A DNA stretch of 64,000 nucleotides from Stieleria tagensis (GTDB taxonomy: Bacteria; Planctomycetota; Planctomycetia; Pirellulales; Pirellulaceae): contig NZ_JAMYFE010000042.1 of NCBI RefSeq assembly GCF_024129865.1, positions 62,001 through 126,000 of the forward strand, written 5' to 3'. The number at the start of each line of letters is the position of its first letter. Positions within the stretch are counted from its first letter, which is position 1. The notes below the pieces were generated by a model. It saw nothing but the letters and a program-made list of their open reading frames with translations. It ran no database searches and was not told the DNA's origin. Both the position numbers and the translations under genes were made by a program. Below, piece by piece: positions 46,160-54,631 of this stretch.

Positions 46160-46384
46160 GAATGATCAAACAAAACGTGTGGGTAATCGCCGGCCCTGGC
46201 GGGATCCGCTACGACAGTGACTGTTGCTGACGATCTTGAGGGGAATCGGGCGCGATTGGTGGGGAACGGTCGCCCGAGTTGCATGGTTGTTGGATGTCGG
46301 TAAACCGTCTAGAAATAATTGTGGCCTTCACTCACCATTGACCTGCTGCCGCCGATTGAGCCTTGCGTTACGGAATTTAGAGTC

Positions 46385-46612
46385 ATGGAATTTATCGAAC
46401 TGACCGGAAAAACCTTGCTTGATGTCGTCAATGAAGGCGAAATCGATTTCAAGCAATTGCACGACGCTGGCGTTACTGGCGATTCGATTGTCCGCATCAA
46501 TCGCTTCGGCGAGATCGAATTGCGGCGGAAATCGGAATGGGTGTTGGTGGGCGGCTTGATCGGGAACTTTGAAGAGCGGTTGCGGAAAATGACAGGCTTG
46601 GATTGGGTTTAA
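46385..46612 (+). CDS. Small planctomycete-type hypothetical protein
   Basis: 75 residues from ATG 46385 (MEFIELTGKTLLDVVNEGEI); the open frame begins at 46319 but those residues are not protein-like. Soluble, acidic, ending VGGLIGNFEERLRKMTGLDW. I recall closely similar proteins in other planctomycetes, always uncharacterised. The last 116 nt lie opposite the C-terminal coding part of mfnB. Confidence 0.72.
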   Translation: MEFIELTGKTLLDVVNEGEIDFKQLHDAGVTGDSIVRINRFGEIELRRKSEWVLVGGLIGNFEERLRKMTGLDWV

Positions 46613-47402
46613 CCCACCCCGACGAACGCCACGCCCGCAGCCGATCGGGACAAAGCGTCCCGGTGCGATCGGATCGACAGACATCGCCGCGGACCGCGAT
46701 GCAATCGGGGCCATGGGCGCGTTGCTGATCGCTGCCGTGCTTGAAAATGCCGTCCAAATGCTGTCGTTGGGATAGCTTGATCGAACCGGCCAACGACCAC
46801 CAGATGGAGTTTTGGTGGGCCAGTCGCCCCAATGCGCGTAAGCGATCCGGGCCTAGAATCTGAATCGATGTCGGCCCCGTTTTGCCGCTGGTGTCGATCA
46901 GGAACCGCTGGAAACCGGCGTCGATGGCAATTCGCAGAATGGTCTCCACTGGCAGGCAACCGGCATGCTGGTGATCCGCATAGGCGACGGCGACCAGCTG
47001 CACCGATGGCGGCAATTGCATGCCGACCGCGCGCCAATGACCTAGCAATTCGGCCTCGCCGGAACAACCCGCCGGTCCGGCTTTGGCGAACTCAAATTCG
47101 CTTGGCAGCTGAGCGGCCAGGGCGGCTGCCGTGGGGAGTTCGCCCAGTGCTGCGGAGAGCCGGAGCGGTCGAGCTGGCTGGGGGCCTGAGGGGCCGGCTG
47201 GCTGCTGATCGCCGGGGTGGACCAATTGCCGCACCCGGTGGCTGGCGGCTCGCCAGATCGCTGGGCCCACCGCCGCCAATGCTCCTGCGCTGGGCTCCTT
47301 GAAATCGAGGATGGAAACCCCAAATTGAACGGCCAATTCGGCCTCATTCAGGTCGCGGACACTGACAAGCCATTCGGGTGCGGGGCGATCGATTAGAGTC
47401 AT
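46497..47402 (-). CDS. mfnB: (5-formylfuran-3-yl)methyl phosphate synthase (MfnB)
   Basis: 301 residues from ATG 47402. It matches MfnB, which makes the furan precursor of methanopterin from glyceraldehyde-3-phosphate: EWLVSVRDLNEAELAVQFGV, LDFKEPSAGALAA (K35), FEFAKAGPAGC (catalytic-type K107), LIDTSGKTG, WSLAGSIKLSQ and IAVRGDVCRSDRTGTLCPDR. Planctomycetes carry tetrahydromethanopterin-linked C1 enzymes, so the gene is expected. The family normally ends near residue 263 here; the last 38 residues are low-complexity and antisense to the convergent small gene, suggesting a lost stop codon or 3' frameshift. No other mfn genes are in the window. Confidence 0.82.
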   Translation of the reverse strand: MTLIDRPAPEWLVSVRDLNEAELAVQFGVSILDFKEPSAGALAAVGPAIWRAASHRVRQLVHPGDQQPAGPSGPQPARPLRLSAALGELPTAAALAAQLPSEFEFAKAGPAGCSGEAELLGHWRAVGMQLPPSVQLVAVAYADHQHAGCLPVETILRIAIDAGFQRFLIDTSGKTGPTSIQILGPDRLRALGRLAHQNSIWWSLAGSIKLSQRQHLDGIFKHGSDQQRAHGPDCIAVRGDVCRSDRTGTLCPDRLRAWRSSGWVKPNPSLSFSATALQSSRSSRPPTPIPISAAIRSRRSD

Positions 47403-47535
47403 GTCGGATGGTCGTTGTAGTTCGCGGCGGTTAGAGTTATAGCACGCTTGCGGCAAATCGCTGTGGCCGGTCACCGCTAGCGATTGTTGCCGCCCGCCCG
47501 CCCGTTTCAATGCAGAAAGAGAGTCCACCGTTCCC

Positions 47536-48714
47536 TTGGAATATGAATCGATCAGTACGAGTGAGGAGCTGCGTCAATTCTGCGACGAATTGGCGGATGC
47601 GCCCGTCATCGGCTTTGACACAGAATTCGTCTCGGAGGACCGTTACCGCCCGCAGTTGTGCCTGATTCAGGTCGCAGCCGGCGATCGGCTGGCAATTATT
47701 GATCCGTTGGCAATGGAGTCGACCGATCCGTTTTGGGATTTATTGATCCAACCCGGTCGGACTGTCATTGCCCATGCCGCTCGCGAAGAGTCACGGTTTT
47801 GTTACCAGTTCACTGGCAAACCGATTGCGGGTCTGTTTGACACACAGCTGGCGGCCGGGTTCAGCGGGATGGAGTTCCCGATTTCACTGGGAAACTTGGT
47901 CCATCGGTTGACCGGCAAGACCCTGACCAAAGGGGAATCGAGAACCAATTGGCGGCACCGACCGCTGTCGACCGACCAACTGCGTTATGCACTGCAGGAC
48001 GTGACTGATCTGCAGCCGATGTATCGGATGCAACTCGATGCAATCAAACAACTCGATCGCGAGCAGTGGTTGGTGGAGGAGACCGAGATCCGCCAGCAAA
48101 AGGTCATCGAACAGGAGACGACCGAAAATTGGCGACGCGTCAGTGGCTGCACGGGAATGACACCACGGCAATTGGAGATCATCCGACACCTGTGGCGTTG
48201 GCGTGACAAGCGCGCCGAGGCCCAAGATCGCCCGGTCCGTCGAGTGATGCGAGATGATTTGATGGTCGAATTGGCCAAACGCGGATCATCCGATGTGAAG
48301 AAAATTCGCAGCATCCGCGGGATGGACTGGCGTGGTTACAGTTCCAACTACGATGACATCTCGGCGGCGATCCAAGCGGCGATCGAAGTTCCAGACGAAG
48401 ACCTGCCGCGGCGAACCCGCCGCTCTCGATCGGTGATTTCGCCGATGCTCAGTCAGTTCCTGTCGACGTCGCTGGCGTGCATCAGTCGTCAGAACAAATT
48501 GGCGCCGTCGATCGTCGGCAATGCCGATGACGTCAAAGAGGTGTTGGGCTACGAATTGGATCCCAAAGAGGGCGACCAGGTACCGTCGTTGTTAACCGGA
48601 TGGCGGGGTGAAATCGTGGGCAAGACGTTTCGGAAACTATTGAGCGGGCAGGCGGCGATCCGCGTCGCCAATGTTCGCCAAGAGCAACCGCTCGAATTTT
48701 TTGACTTGGATTGA
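47536..48714 (+). CDS. rnd: Ribonuclease D-like 3'-5' exonuclease
   Basis: 392 residues from TTG 47536. The DEDDy exonuclease motifs are visible: VIGFDTEFVSEDRYRPQLCL (Exo I), IAHAAREE and FDTQLAA (Exo II), and YALQDVTDLQPMY (Exo III). HRDC-like helices follow (IRHLWRWRDKRAEAQDRPVR). RNase D trims tRNA 3' ends. A C-terminal extension of about 70 residues (LACISRQNKLAPSIVGNADD) is also typical. The CPBP gene follows 13 nt later. Confidence 0.9.
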   Translation: MEYESISTSEELRQFCDELADAPVIGFDTEFVSEDRYRPQLCLIQVAAGDRLAIIDPLAMESTDPFWDLLIQPGRTVIAHAAREESRFCYQFTGKPIAGLFDTQLAAGFSGMEFPISLGNLVHRLTGKTLTKGESRTNWRHRPLSTDQLRYALQDVTDLQPMYRMQLDAIKQLDREQWLVEETEIRQQKVIEQETTENWRRVSGCTGMTPRQLEIIRHLWRWRDKRAEAQDRPVRRVMRDDLMVELAKRGSSDVKKIRSIRGMDWRGYSSNYDDISAAIQAAIEVPDEDLPRRTRRSRSVISPMLSQFLSTSLACISRQNKLAPSIVGNADDVKEVLGYELDPKEGDQVPSLLTGWRGEIVGKTFRKLLSGQAAIRVANVRQEQPLEFFDLD

Positions 48715-48727
48715 GACCGGGATTGAA

Positions 48728-49432
48728 TTGAACGAAGACACCAGCCCCGCCGAAGATCCGCCTGACGAATTCCTGTTCGTGTGGGCCTGCGGTTTCGAAC
48801 TGGCGATCGGTTTGGTCGGATTGACGATCGCCTGGGTGGTCGGTTTTGATGCCCGTGCGTACATCGATCGGATCGATGAAATCGCTTGGCGCTCGATCGC
48901 GATCCAATCCGGGATCGGCGTGCTGGCGGCGATCCCAATGTTGATCGTGATCGCGTTGTTGATGAAGATCCCACACGAGTCGATCTCGGCCATCAAGCGG
49001 CTGAGTGAAAACCCGACGATGAAGGTCCTGCTGTCGCTCTCGCGCGCCGAGTTGCTGATGCTAAGTATCTGCGCGGGGATCGGCGAAGAACTGGCCTTTC
49101 GTGGTTGTCTGTTGCCCTGGTTGACGGCACTTCAAGATCCCACCGCGACGACCATCAATCCGTTCACCGTCGGCGATTCCTTTCAACTGGCTAACCCGTC
49201 GCTGTTGGCCACTGCGGTGCTGTTTTCATCGATCGCATTCGGGATGCTGCATCCGATCACCAAACTGTATGTGCTGGTGGCCACATTGATGGGCATCTAT
49301 TTTGCCATGTTGCTGGTCGTCACCGACAGTTTGTTGGTGCCAATCGTGGCCCATGCCGCCTATGATGCGGTGCAGTTCTTGATGGCCAAGCGAGAGGAAG
49401 AAGCCGAGCAGGCGCAGACGGCGACCGAGTAG
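48728..49432 (+). CDS. CPBP family intramembrane metalloprotease
   Basis: 234 residues from TTG 48728, taken because the longer frame overlaps the RNase D gene. Several membrane helices, with the CPBP/Rce1 motif CAGIGEELAFRGCLLPWL (EExxxR), then FGMLHPITKLYV and a third motif VPIVAHAAYDAVQF. Likely prenyl- or peptide-processing intramembrane endopeptidase; substrate unknown. Its stop lies 3 nt before the end of the convergent ATP-grasp gene. Confidence 0.88.
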   Translation: MNEDTSPAEDPPDEFLFVWACGFELAIGLVGLTIAWVVGFDARAYIDRIDEIAWRSIAIQSGIGVLAAIPMLIVIALLMKIPHESISAIKRLSENPTMKVLLSLSRAELLMLSICAGIGEELAFRGCLLPWLTALQDPTATTINPFTVGDSFQLANPSLLATAVLFSSIAFGMLHPITKLYVLVATLMGIYFAMLLVVTDSLLVPIVAHAAYDAVQFLMAKREEEAEQAQTATE

Positions 49433-49435
49433 GTA

Positions 49436-50464
49436 TTAGCTGGTCATCCAGGCCGCTTTGTAACGCAGTCCTAGATTCAAAATTCGCTGGATCAGTGTTT
49501 CGTAGTCCACGCCCGCGATCTCGGCGGATTCTGAAAAGTCTTCGCCGTACTCGATGTTCGGATTGGCGTTGGCTTCCAGCACATAGATCTCCCCGGCGGC
49601 GTTTAGCCGCAAATCCATGCGTGCATAACCACTTAGGTTCAGCGCCCGATAAACCCGTTTGCAGAGCTTGCTGATCTTATCGCCAAGCTCCTCCTGCAGG
49701 TCTTTGGCTTCGTGGGTGGTGATCCCGTGCTTGTCTTGGTACTTGCGATTCCATTTGACTTGGCTGGTGGCGATCCGGGCGGTATCGGCAGGCATCTTTC
49801 CAAAGTCCATTTCCCAGGGCGGAAAGGTTTGCAGTCGCTGGTTGCCCAACACGCCGACATAGATTTCGCGGCCTTCGATGTATTGTTCGACGATTGCATC
49901 GTCCAGTGTCTTTTCGTGGACAAATGCGACCCGGTCGCCCAACTGTTCGTCATTGTGGACGATCGAAGCCTGGGCGATTCCAAACGAAGCATCTTCGGAG
50001 ACCGATTTGACGAACAGCGGGAATTCCAACCGCTTGGGACGATGCACCGTACGGCCGACCGGAAAGACGGTGAAGCGTGGGGTTTGGATCCGGTGGTAGG
50101 TCAGGATTTTCTTGCTCAGCGCCTTGTCTTTGCTCAACAACAGCCCCCGCGGGTTGCATCCGGTGTAGGGCTGTTGCATCAGTTCCAGGTAGCTGATGAT
50201 CGCAAAGTCATAGGTCACGACGCCGTGGAATTCTTCCAACAGCATGAACGTGATGTGCGGTTGGAATTCGGTCAGTGCATTGCGGATCGGCGCCAGGTCG
50301 TCATAGACGCCCAGTGGCAACACTTCATGCCCGAGTCCGCGAAGTGTGTCACAGACATCGAACTCAGCTTTCCAAGCGTCCAAGTCTTTCTCGGAAACGC
50401 CTTTGAGAGATTCCGGTGGGACATGCCCGGAGCGGACCAGCACCAATACGCGCAATTTGCTCAC
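49436..50464 (-). CDS. D-Ala-D-Ala ligase-like ATP-grasp protein
   Basis: 342 residues from GTG 50464. The ATP-grasp fold is clear: an N-terminal domain (VLVLVRSGHVPPESLKGVSE), then LLLSKDKALSKKILTYHRIQ, FPLFVKSVSEDASFGIAQ and IVEQYIEGREIYVGVLGN, and the metal site YARMDLRLNAAGEIYVLEAN-NP. It resembles D-alanine-D-alanine ligases but is not placed beside cell-wall genes, so it may ligate another amino acid or peptide. The start overlaps the stop of the zinc peptidase gene by GTGA, so the two proteins probably act together. Confidence 0.88.
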   Translation of the reverse strand: MSKLRVLVLVRSGHVPPESLKGVSEKDLDAWKAEFDVCDTLRGLGHEVLPLGVYDDLAPIRNALTEFQPHITFMLLEEFHGVVTYDFAIISYLELMQQPYTGCNPRGLLLSKDKALSKKILTYHRIQTPRFTVFPVGRTVHRPKRLEFPLFVKSVSEDASFGIAQASIVHNDEQLGDRVAFVHEKTLDDAIVEQYIEGREIYVGVLGNQRLQTFPPWEMDFGKMPADTARIATSQVKWNRKYQDKHGITTHEAKDLQEELGDKISKLCKRVYRALNLSGYARMDLRLNAAGEIYVLEANANPNIEYGEDFSESAEIAGVDYETLIQRILNLGLRYKAAWMTS

Positions 50465-51483
50465 ATCATTACCCGTCGATGGCCCGAATTGAGATAGTTG
50501 CTTGTCCGCAGGGCCACCAAAATCATGGCATCACGTTTGCAGATTTCTGGTGGGGTGCCCAACCGCAGTTTTAATTCTCGGCACCGTTCGATCATTTCCT
50601 GTAACACTTGGTCGATCATGTAAGAATATGCGCCGGTCCAGTTCGCGACGACCCTCCGAATCTCCCCACGCCAGCGCGACAGCGATGCGGCGGCGGTGGG
50701 ATTACGACGGTGATTCCGATCGCAGGAAAAAAGCTTGCGAAGATCTTTGTCGAACACGTTCGGGTAATTCATCCCATAGTGTTCGCGCTTGCGTTGATAG
50801 TGGGTCCGCAGGGTGCGGCGAATTTGGGACAGGCTGTCGATTTGTCTTTTGGATGTCACCGGCGGCGTCTTGCCCGCGATCTGTGTCATGCATTCGTCGA
50901 CATATTGTAATTTTCGCAGCGCCGGCCAGTTCCGATATCGCGTTTTCCAGCGCGAGCTGGTTGGCAACCAGACCGCGAAGGTCTCCGCAAAATCCTCTAG
51001 CGGATGCGCTTGGGCGTACCACATTTCCAAGTGCAGCACGTAATCTCGCGATTGCGGATTCGGTTTGTAAAACTCGGGGTAGGCCTGCGATGATTTGCCG
51101 AACAGCGCTCGGTAGCGGGCTTTTCGCCGCAGTTGAAAGGCGCTGTCGATCGCATGGCCGGCCTCATGCCGCAATATTTTCATGCACCATTGTTTGGTAC
51201 CGCCTTCGACTTCCAGCAATTGCTTGCGTTCCAGACGAATCAGGCGGGGGTGCGCCAAATAGAACGGAATTGCGATCCCTGGGATCCCGTCTGGGGAAAA
51301 CCAGTCGTCGCTCAACCAGCAGTGGGGACGGAAATTTAGGCCTCGCTGGGCCAATTCGCTGCCGAGTTGTTTGATCCGGGCTTCCAATGGCGTGCCAGCA
51401 ATGGAAAGCTTTAGATCACAGATTCGCATGTCCAATAATTCGTCGTCGGTCATCGACGACAAATTTGGCGCTGCGTTTGCCAT
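50461..51483 (-). CDS. Putative zinc metallopeptidase
   Basis: 340 residues from ATG 51483. The HExxH site is intact: KILRHEAGHAIDSAFQLRRK (H106, E107, H110), and a downstream Glu in LEDFAETFAVWL is a likely third ligand, as in gluzincin or putative zinc-binding peptidases. No signal peptide, so it is probably cytoplasmic. The C-terminal half is basic and helical. It is the first gene of a pair with an ATP-grasp ligase, the two overlapping by 4 nt. The pair could make and cleave the same bond (inference). The divergent MnmE-like gene begins 92 nt away. Confidence 0.78.
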   Translation of the reverse strand: MANAAPNLSSMTDDELLDMRICDLKLSIAGTPLEARIKQLGSELAQRGLNFRPHCWLSDDWFSPDGIPGIAIPFYLAHPRLIRLERKQLLEVEGGTKQWCMKILRHEAGHAIDSAFQLRRKARYRALFGKSSQAYPEFYKPNPQSRDYVLHLEMWYAQAHPLEDFAETFAVWLPTSSRWKTRYRNWPALRKLQYVDECMTQIAGKTPPVTSKRQIDSLSQIRRTLRTHYQRKREHYGMNYPNVFDKDLRKLFSCDRNHRRNPTAAASLSRWRGEIRRVVANWTGAYSYMIDQVLQEMIERCRELKLRLGTPPEICKRDAMILVALRTSNYLNSGHRRVMM

Positions 51484-51574
51484 GGCTCTTGCGACAGGAG
51501 AAATGAAACGAATGCCCGATCCCGACAATGATACGTTACCAATTCGGTCCGGCGAGTTTAACTGCGATCGGTCG

Positions 51575-52735
51575 ATGAAACAAACGACACAATGCGCGGT
51601 GTTGACCGGTTCGGGACGCGCGGCTGTCGCGGTGGTTGAACTGTGGGGACCAAACGCCGCATCCACGTTGACCGCGTTGTTTCGGCCGGCGGGCGACGCA
51701 CCACTTCAACCGACCCAGATTCGCTATGGCACGTGGGCAGCGGTCGGGACATCCGACGGCAGCGAGCTTCATTCCGCCCAGCAGCATCCGGGGGAATCGA
51801 TCGTGGTGCTGCCGATCGCCGCGGATCGGTTTGAAATTCATTGTCACGGCGGTCGTGCCGCGACGCAGCGTGTGATGGACGATCTGGCGGCACATGGCGT
51901 TGTCGAATCAGCATCTGCATCGGGACCGGTGGCGGCCGACGAAGATCCGCTGATCGTAGCAGCCGTCGAGGTCTTGGTCGCCTGCACGACCGATCGCACC
52001 GCAGCGATTGCGATGGATCAAGTGCGTGGGGCGCTACGCGATTGGCGAGATCAATCCATCGCAGCACTTGCCGTCGACGACTCCCAGGCGGCCCTGATCG
52101 CAAACCAAGCCGTTGAAATCGCCGCTGCCGGCCGCATCGGTATTCGTTTGTCACGCCCGTTTGACATCGTGTTAGCCGGTCCACCAAACGTCGGAAAAAG
52201 CAGTCTGATCAATGCGATGGTGGGTTATGATCGCAGCATCACGATGGACATCGCCGGCACGACACGCGACGTGTTAGACGCCGAAACGGTGTTCCAGGGA
52301 TGGCCGCTGCGGCTACGCGATACCGCAGGAATGCACCGTAGTGACGAAGCGATCGAACAACAGGGAATCGAGCGTGCCATCCAGGCGATTCGTTCGGCGG
52401 ATCTGGTGTTGCACGTCAGTCAGCCGGGAATCGAATTCAGCAGCGAAATCCTGACCGACACGATCAATCAACTGCCGCATCCGGTCCCCGTTCTGGACGT
52501 TCTAAACAAGAGCGACTTGGGGGAGTCCACTGCAAAGGCGGCATTCAAAACCGTCGCAACGTCGGGTCAGGGTGTCAGTGAGCTGTTGGCCCAAATCATC
52601 GCCAGGTTGCTGGTCGACCAACCCGCGGCCGGCAGCCCGGTGCCGATCAATCAACGCCAGCTGGATTGGATCCGCTCGATTGCAGCGCTGGCGGACGATC
52701 CCTCACGAATGAAACGTCAACTGTCTGCGGCTTGA
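51575..52735 (+). CDS. MnmE-like GTPase without the C-terminal catalytic segment
   Basis: 386 residues from ATG 51575. The N-terminal tetrahydrofolate-type domain resembles MnmE (GSGRAAVAVVELWGPNAAST, FEIHCHGGRAATQ), a partial helical region (AAVEVLVACTTDRTAAIA) follows, and the G domain is complete: GPPNVGKS (202-209), TTR (229-231), DTAG (249-252), NKSD (311-314). MnmE normally continues about 70 residues to an essential C-terminal CxGK motif; here the protein stops at SRMKRQLSAA without any Cys there. tRNA wobble-uridine modification is therefore not expected unless another subunit supplies it. It is either a specialised paralogue or a remodelled MnmE. Confidence 0.82.
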   Translation: MKQTTQCAVLTGSGRAAVAVVELWGPNAASTLTALFRPAGDAPLQPTQIRYGTWAAVGTSDGSELHSAQQHPGESIVVLPIAADRFEIHCHGGRAATQRVMDDLAAHGVVESASASGPVAADEDPLIVAAVEVLVACTTDRTAAIAMDQVRGALRDWRDQSIAALAVDDSQAALIANQAVEIAAAGRIGIRLSRPFDIVLAGPPNVGKSSLINAMVGYDRSITMDIAGTTRDVLDAETVFQGWPLRLRDTAGMHRSDEAIEQQGIERAIQAIRSADLVLHVSQPGIEFSSEILTDTINQLPHPVPVLDVLNKSDLGESTAKAAFKTVATSGQGVSELLAQIIARLLVDQPAAGSPVPINQRQLDWIRSIAALADDPSRMKRQLSAA

Positions 52736-53091
52736 TCGACCGGATACTTTTCCGCGTTGCGAACCATTTTGGCGGCCAGCGTAGAACTCAGGTCGATCTC
52801 CATCGTGTTGGCGATCGCCAACACATAAGCCAGGCAATCGGCTAGTTCTTCGCCGGCGGCGTGTTTCTTCACGGGGTCCTCTTTGACCGCCGCAGCCTGT
52901 TCCAGTGTCAGCCACTGAAAATGCTCCATCAACTCGCCGGTTTCGATTCCCAGCGACATCGCCAGGTTCTTGGGATTGTGAAAGCGATGCCAACGGCGCT
53001 CGGATACGAACTGTTCGACCAGTGCGCGCATCTGTTGCACGCTGGTCGAATCATCGCGGCTGTTGGAATCGATCATTGGTCGTTGGTTCAT
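52717..53091 (-). CDS. MazG-like nucleotide pyrophosphohydrolase
   Basis: 124 residues, ATG 53091. It matches the dCTPase/RS21-C6 (MazG-like) group: FVSERRWHRFHNPKNLAMSL, GIETGELMEHFQW with the ExxE motif and GEELADCLAYVLAIA with the ExxD motif that bind Mg2+. These enzymes hydrolyse unusual or excess dNTPs. It follows the glycosyltransferase gene by 11 nt (same strand) and overlaps the 3' end of the MnmE-like gene by 19 nt. Confidence 0.9.
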   Translation of the reverse strand: MNQRPMIDSNSRDDSTSVQQMRALVEQFVSERRWHRFHNPKNLAMSLGIETGELMEHFQWLTLEQAAAVKEDPVKKHAAGEELADCLAYVLAIANTMEIDLSSTLAAKMVRNAEKYPVDQAADS

Positions 53092-53102
53092 TTCCTTGGG
53101 AT

Positions 53103-54224
53103 CTAGGCGGCGACCGGCAGCTGGCGCTGTTGTTCAAACTGGTCGATTGCGGCACACACGTGTTCGACTCCGATCGCGCACATCGCGGCATTGGATGCAT
53201 TGCGGCGCTGCCGCGACGATCCAGATTCGTACGCCATTTGGATCGCGGTTTGACCATAGGGGCCGCTGTCACCGGGTTTGGTGGCACCATACAAGCCGAT
53301 GGTGCGGGTGCCCACGGCAACAGCCATGTGCAATGGGCCGGTATCGTTGCTGATAAACAAATCAGCTGTTCCGATCAGAGCGGCCAGGTGTTGGAGATCG
53401 GTTTCCGGTGCCAGGATCGCCGTCCCGTTGCTCGATGAAACAATGTCCATTGCCATCGAACGATCCAGAGAAGTTCCCCACACCGCGATGCTCGTGTAGC
53501 CGTAGCGATCGTATAGATAGCGCGCGGTCGCACCAAATCGTTCGGGCAACCAGCGTTTGCTGTGCCAGGTTGCACCGGGATTTAGAATGGCAACGCGCGG
53601 TGCAGAAACCGTGCTGCGGTAGCGCCGCGCCCAGGATTGGGCCGGGCCACTGACCGGCAGATCCCATCGCACCGCGGGCGAATGAATTCCCAGCGGTGTC
53701 AGCAATTCGAGTGAGCGATCGGTCAGGTGATGAAACACGGGTTTGACTTGGATGTTTGAAAACCAGCGACTCAGTTCACGTGCATTTTTTCCTGCGTAAC
53801 CGATGCGGTGTTGAGCACCGGACAGGTAACAGGCCAAACTGGATTTGGTCATTCCCTGGCAGTCGATTGACACATCGCAGCGCAGGTCACGCAGTTGTTG
53901 ACGGGCGTTGCGCAGCCGGCTTGGGCTGGTGAACCAACTGCGTTCGAGCACGATCAAATCATCGACCGCGCTATGGCGGCGAACCACCGGAGCCGATTTT
54001 TCTTCGACGATCCATGAAATGTGCGACTTGGGAAATCGATCGCGCAGGGCACAGGCAACGGGTAGCGTCAGAATCGTGTCGCCGATTGCACTCATGCGGC
54101 TAATCAAAAATCGCGGCGAATCGGTTTCCAACAACACCTCGATCGGCGCGGTGGGTTTCGTCGCCGTCTGGCGCTGAGAACGTTTTCGAAAATCTGATTT
54201 ACGTGTGCGTTCGCCGTTGGACAT
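53103..54224 (-). CDS. Glycosyltransferase family 9 (heptosyltransferase-like)
   Basis: 373 residues from ATG 54224, with AAGGA 8 nt upstream. GT9 motifs: LISRMSAIGDTILTLPVA at the N-terminus, VDDLIVLERSWF, ILNPGATWHSKRWLPERF, and FISNDTGPLHMAVAVGTRTI ending GLYGATKPGDSGPYG. Such enzymes transfer heptose or a related sugar to lipopolysaccharide core, in line with the lipid A genes earlier in the window, but the exact sugar is open. The first 37 residues are basic and probably disordered. It forms an operon with the MazG-like gene. Confidence 0.9.
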   Translation of the reverse strand: MSNGERTRKSDFRKRSQRQTATKPTAPIEVLLETDSPRFLISRMSAIGDTILTLPVACALRDRFPKSHISWIVEEKSAPVVRRHSAVDDLIVLERSWFTSPSRLRNARQQLRDLRCDVSIDCQGMTKSSLACYLSGAQHRIGYAGKNARELSRWFSNIQVKPVFHHLTDRSLELLTPLGIHSPAVRWDLPVSGPAQSWARRYRSTVSAPRVAILNPGATWHSKRWLPERFGATARYLYDRYGYTSIAVWGTSLDRSMAMDIVSSSNGTAILAPETDLQHLAALIGTADLFISNDTGPLHMAVAVGTRTIGLYGATKPGDSGPYGQTAIQMAYESGSSRQRRNASNAAMCAIGVEHVCAAIDQFEQQRQLPVAA

Positions 54225-54631
54225 CGTCACGATCCTTCGTGTGGAATAGAGAAGAGGCAGGCTGAACCGATTCCCCCCGATTCGGCTAAAATGGCGAACG
54301 AATGCAGTCGCCATCCAAGGCCATTCGGGGAACATTAGAGATTCTTCCAGAAAATCGCCAGATCGACTTCAGAAACCTTCCCAAAGGTCGTAGGTTACCT
54401 CGGCGGTTTCCCTGGGAAGGCTGGAGAGAATAGCTAGCGTGTCGCCCAGAAAGTGGATTGCTCCGCCGAGTCGTTCGCCTGGACCGGATTGCTACTCTCA
54501 AGACCATCGACAAGCGTCTACGAGTCGCAAGAATGGGGGTGCCCGTCGTGGACACTGTCGCGTGCGGATCTTTCACAAGATCCACTCCCGATTGCTTGCC
54601 AAGTTGCACCTGAGCCTACTAAAGGGATTTT
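54225..54631. other. 407 nt intergenic region with inverted repeat
   Basis: The divergent promoters of the glycosyltransferase and pterin dehydratase genes lie here. An inverted repeat CCTTCCCA (54376-54383) and TGGGAAGG (54413-54420) is the only structure noted; the surrounding AAACC/GGTTT partly extends the pairing. No coding frame is convincing. Confidence 0.4.

Larger units (their letters stand above)
45985..46214. repeat. Family 2 half-palindromes flanking family 1 repeats
   Basis: CCGTAGCTGGGCC at 45985-45997 matches the left arm of the family 2 palindrome at 25676, and GGCCCTGGCGGGATCCGCTA with CGAC after it (46191-46214) is a diverged right arm. The two arms are here about 200 nt apart with family 1 elements between them, as if those had been inserted. 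Confidence 0.6.
45890..46384. other. Repeat-rich divergent intergenic region, 495 nt
   Basis: No gene is supported between the divergent TraB-like gene and the small protein gene. The stretch holds a composite of family 2 half-arms (45985-45997 and 46192-46214) flanking one full family 1 palindrome (46053-46114) and one family 1 half copy (46137-46159). Confidence 0.65.

Noticed and set aside
49712-51374. Plus-strand frames of 261 and 290 codons opposite the ATP-grasp and zinc peptidase genes
   Set aside because: Shadows of real genes; no domain, and the sense products have full motif sets.
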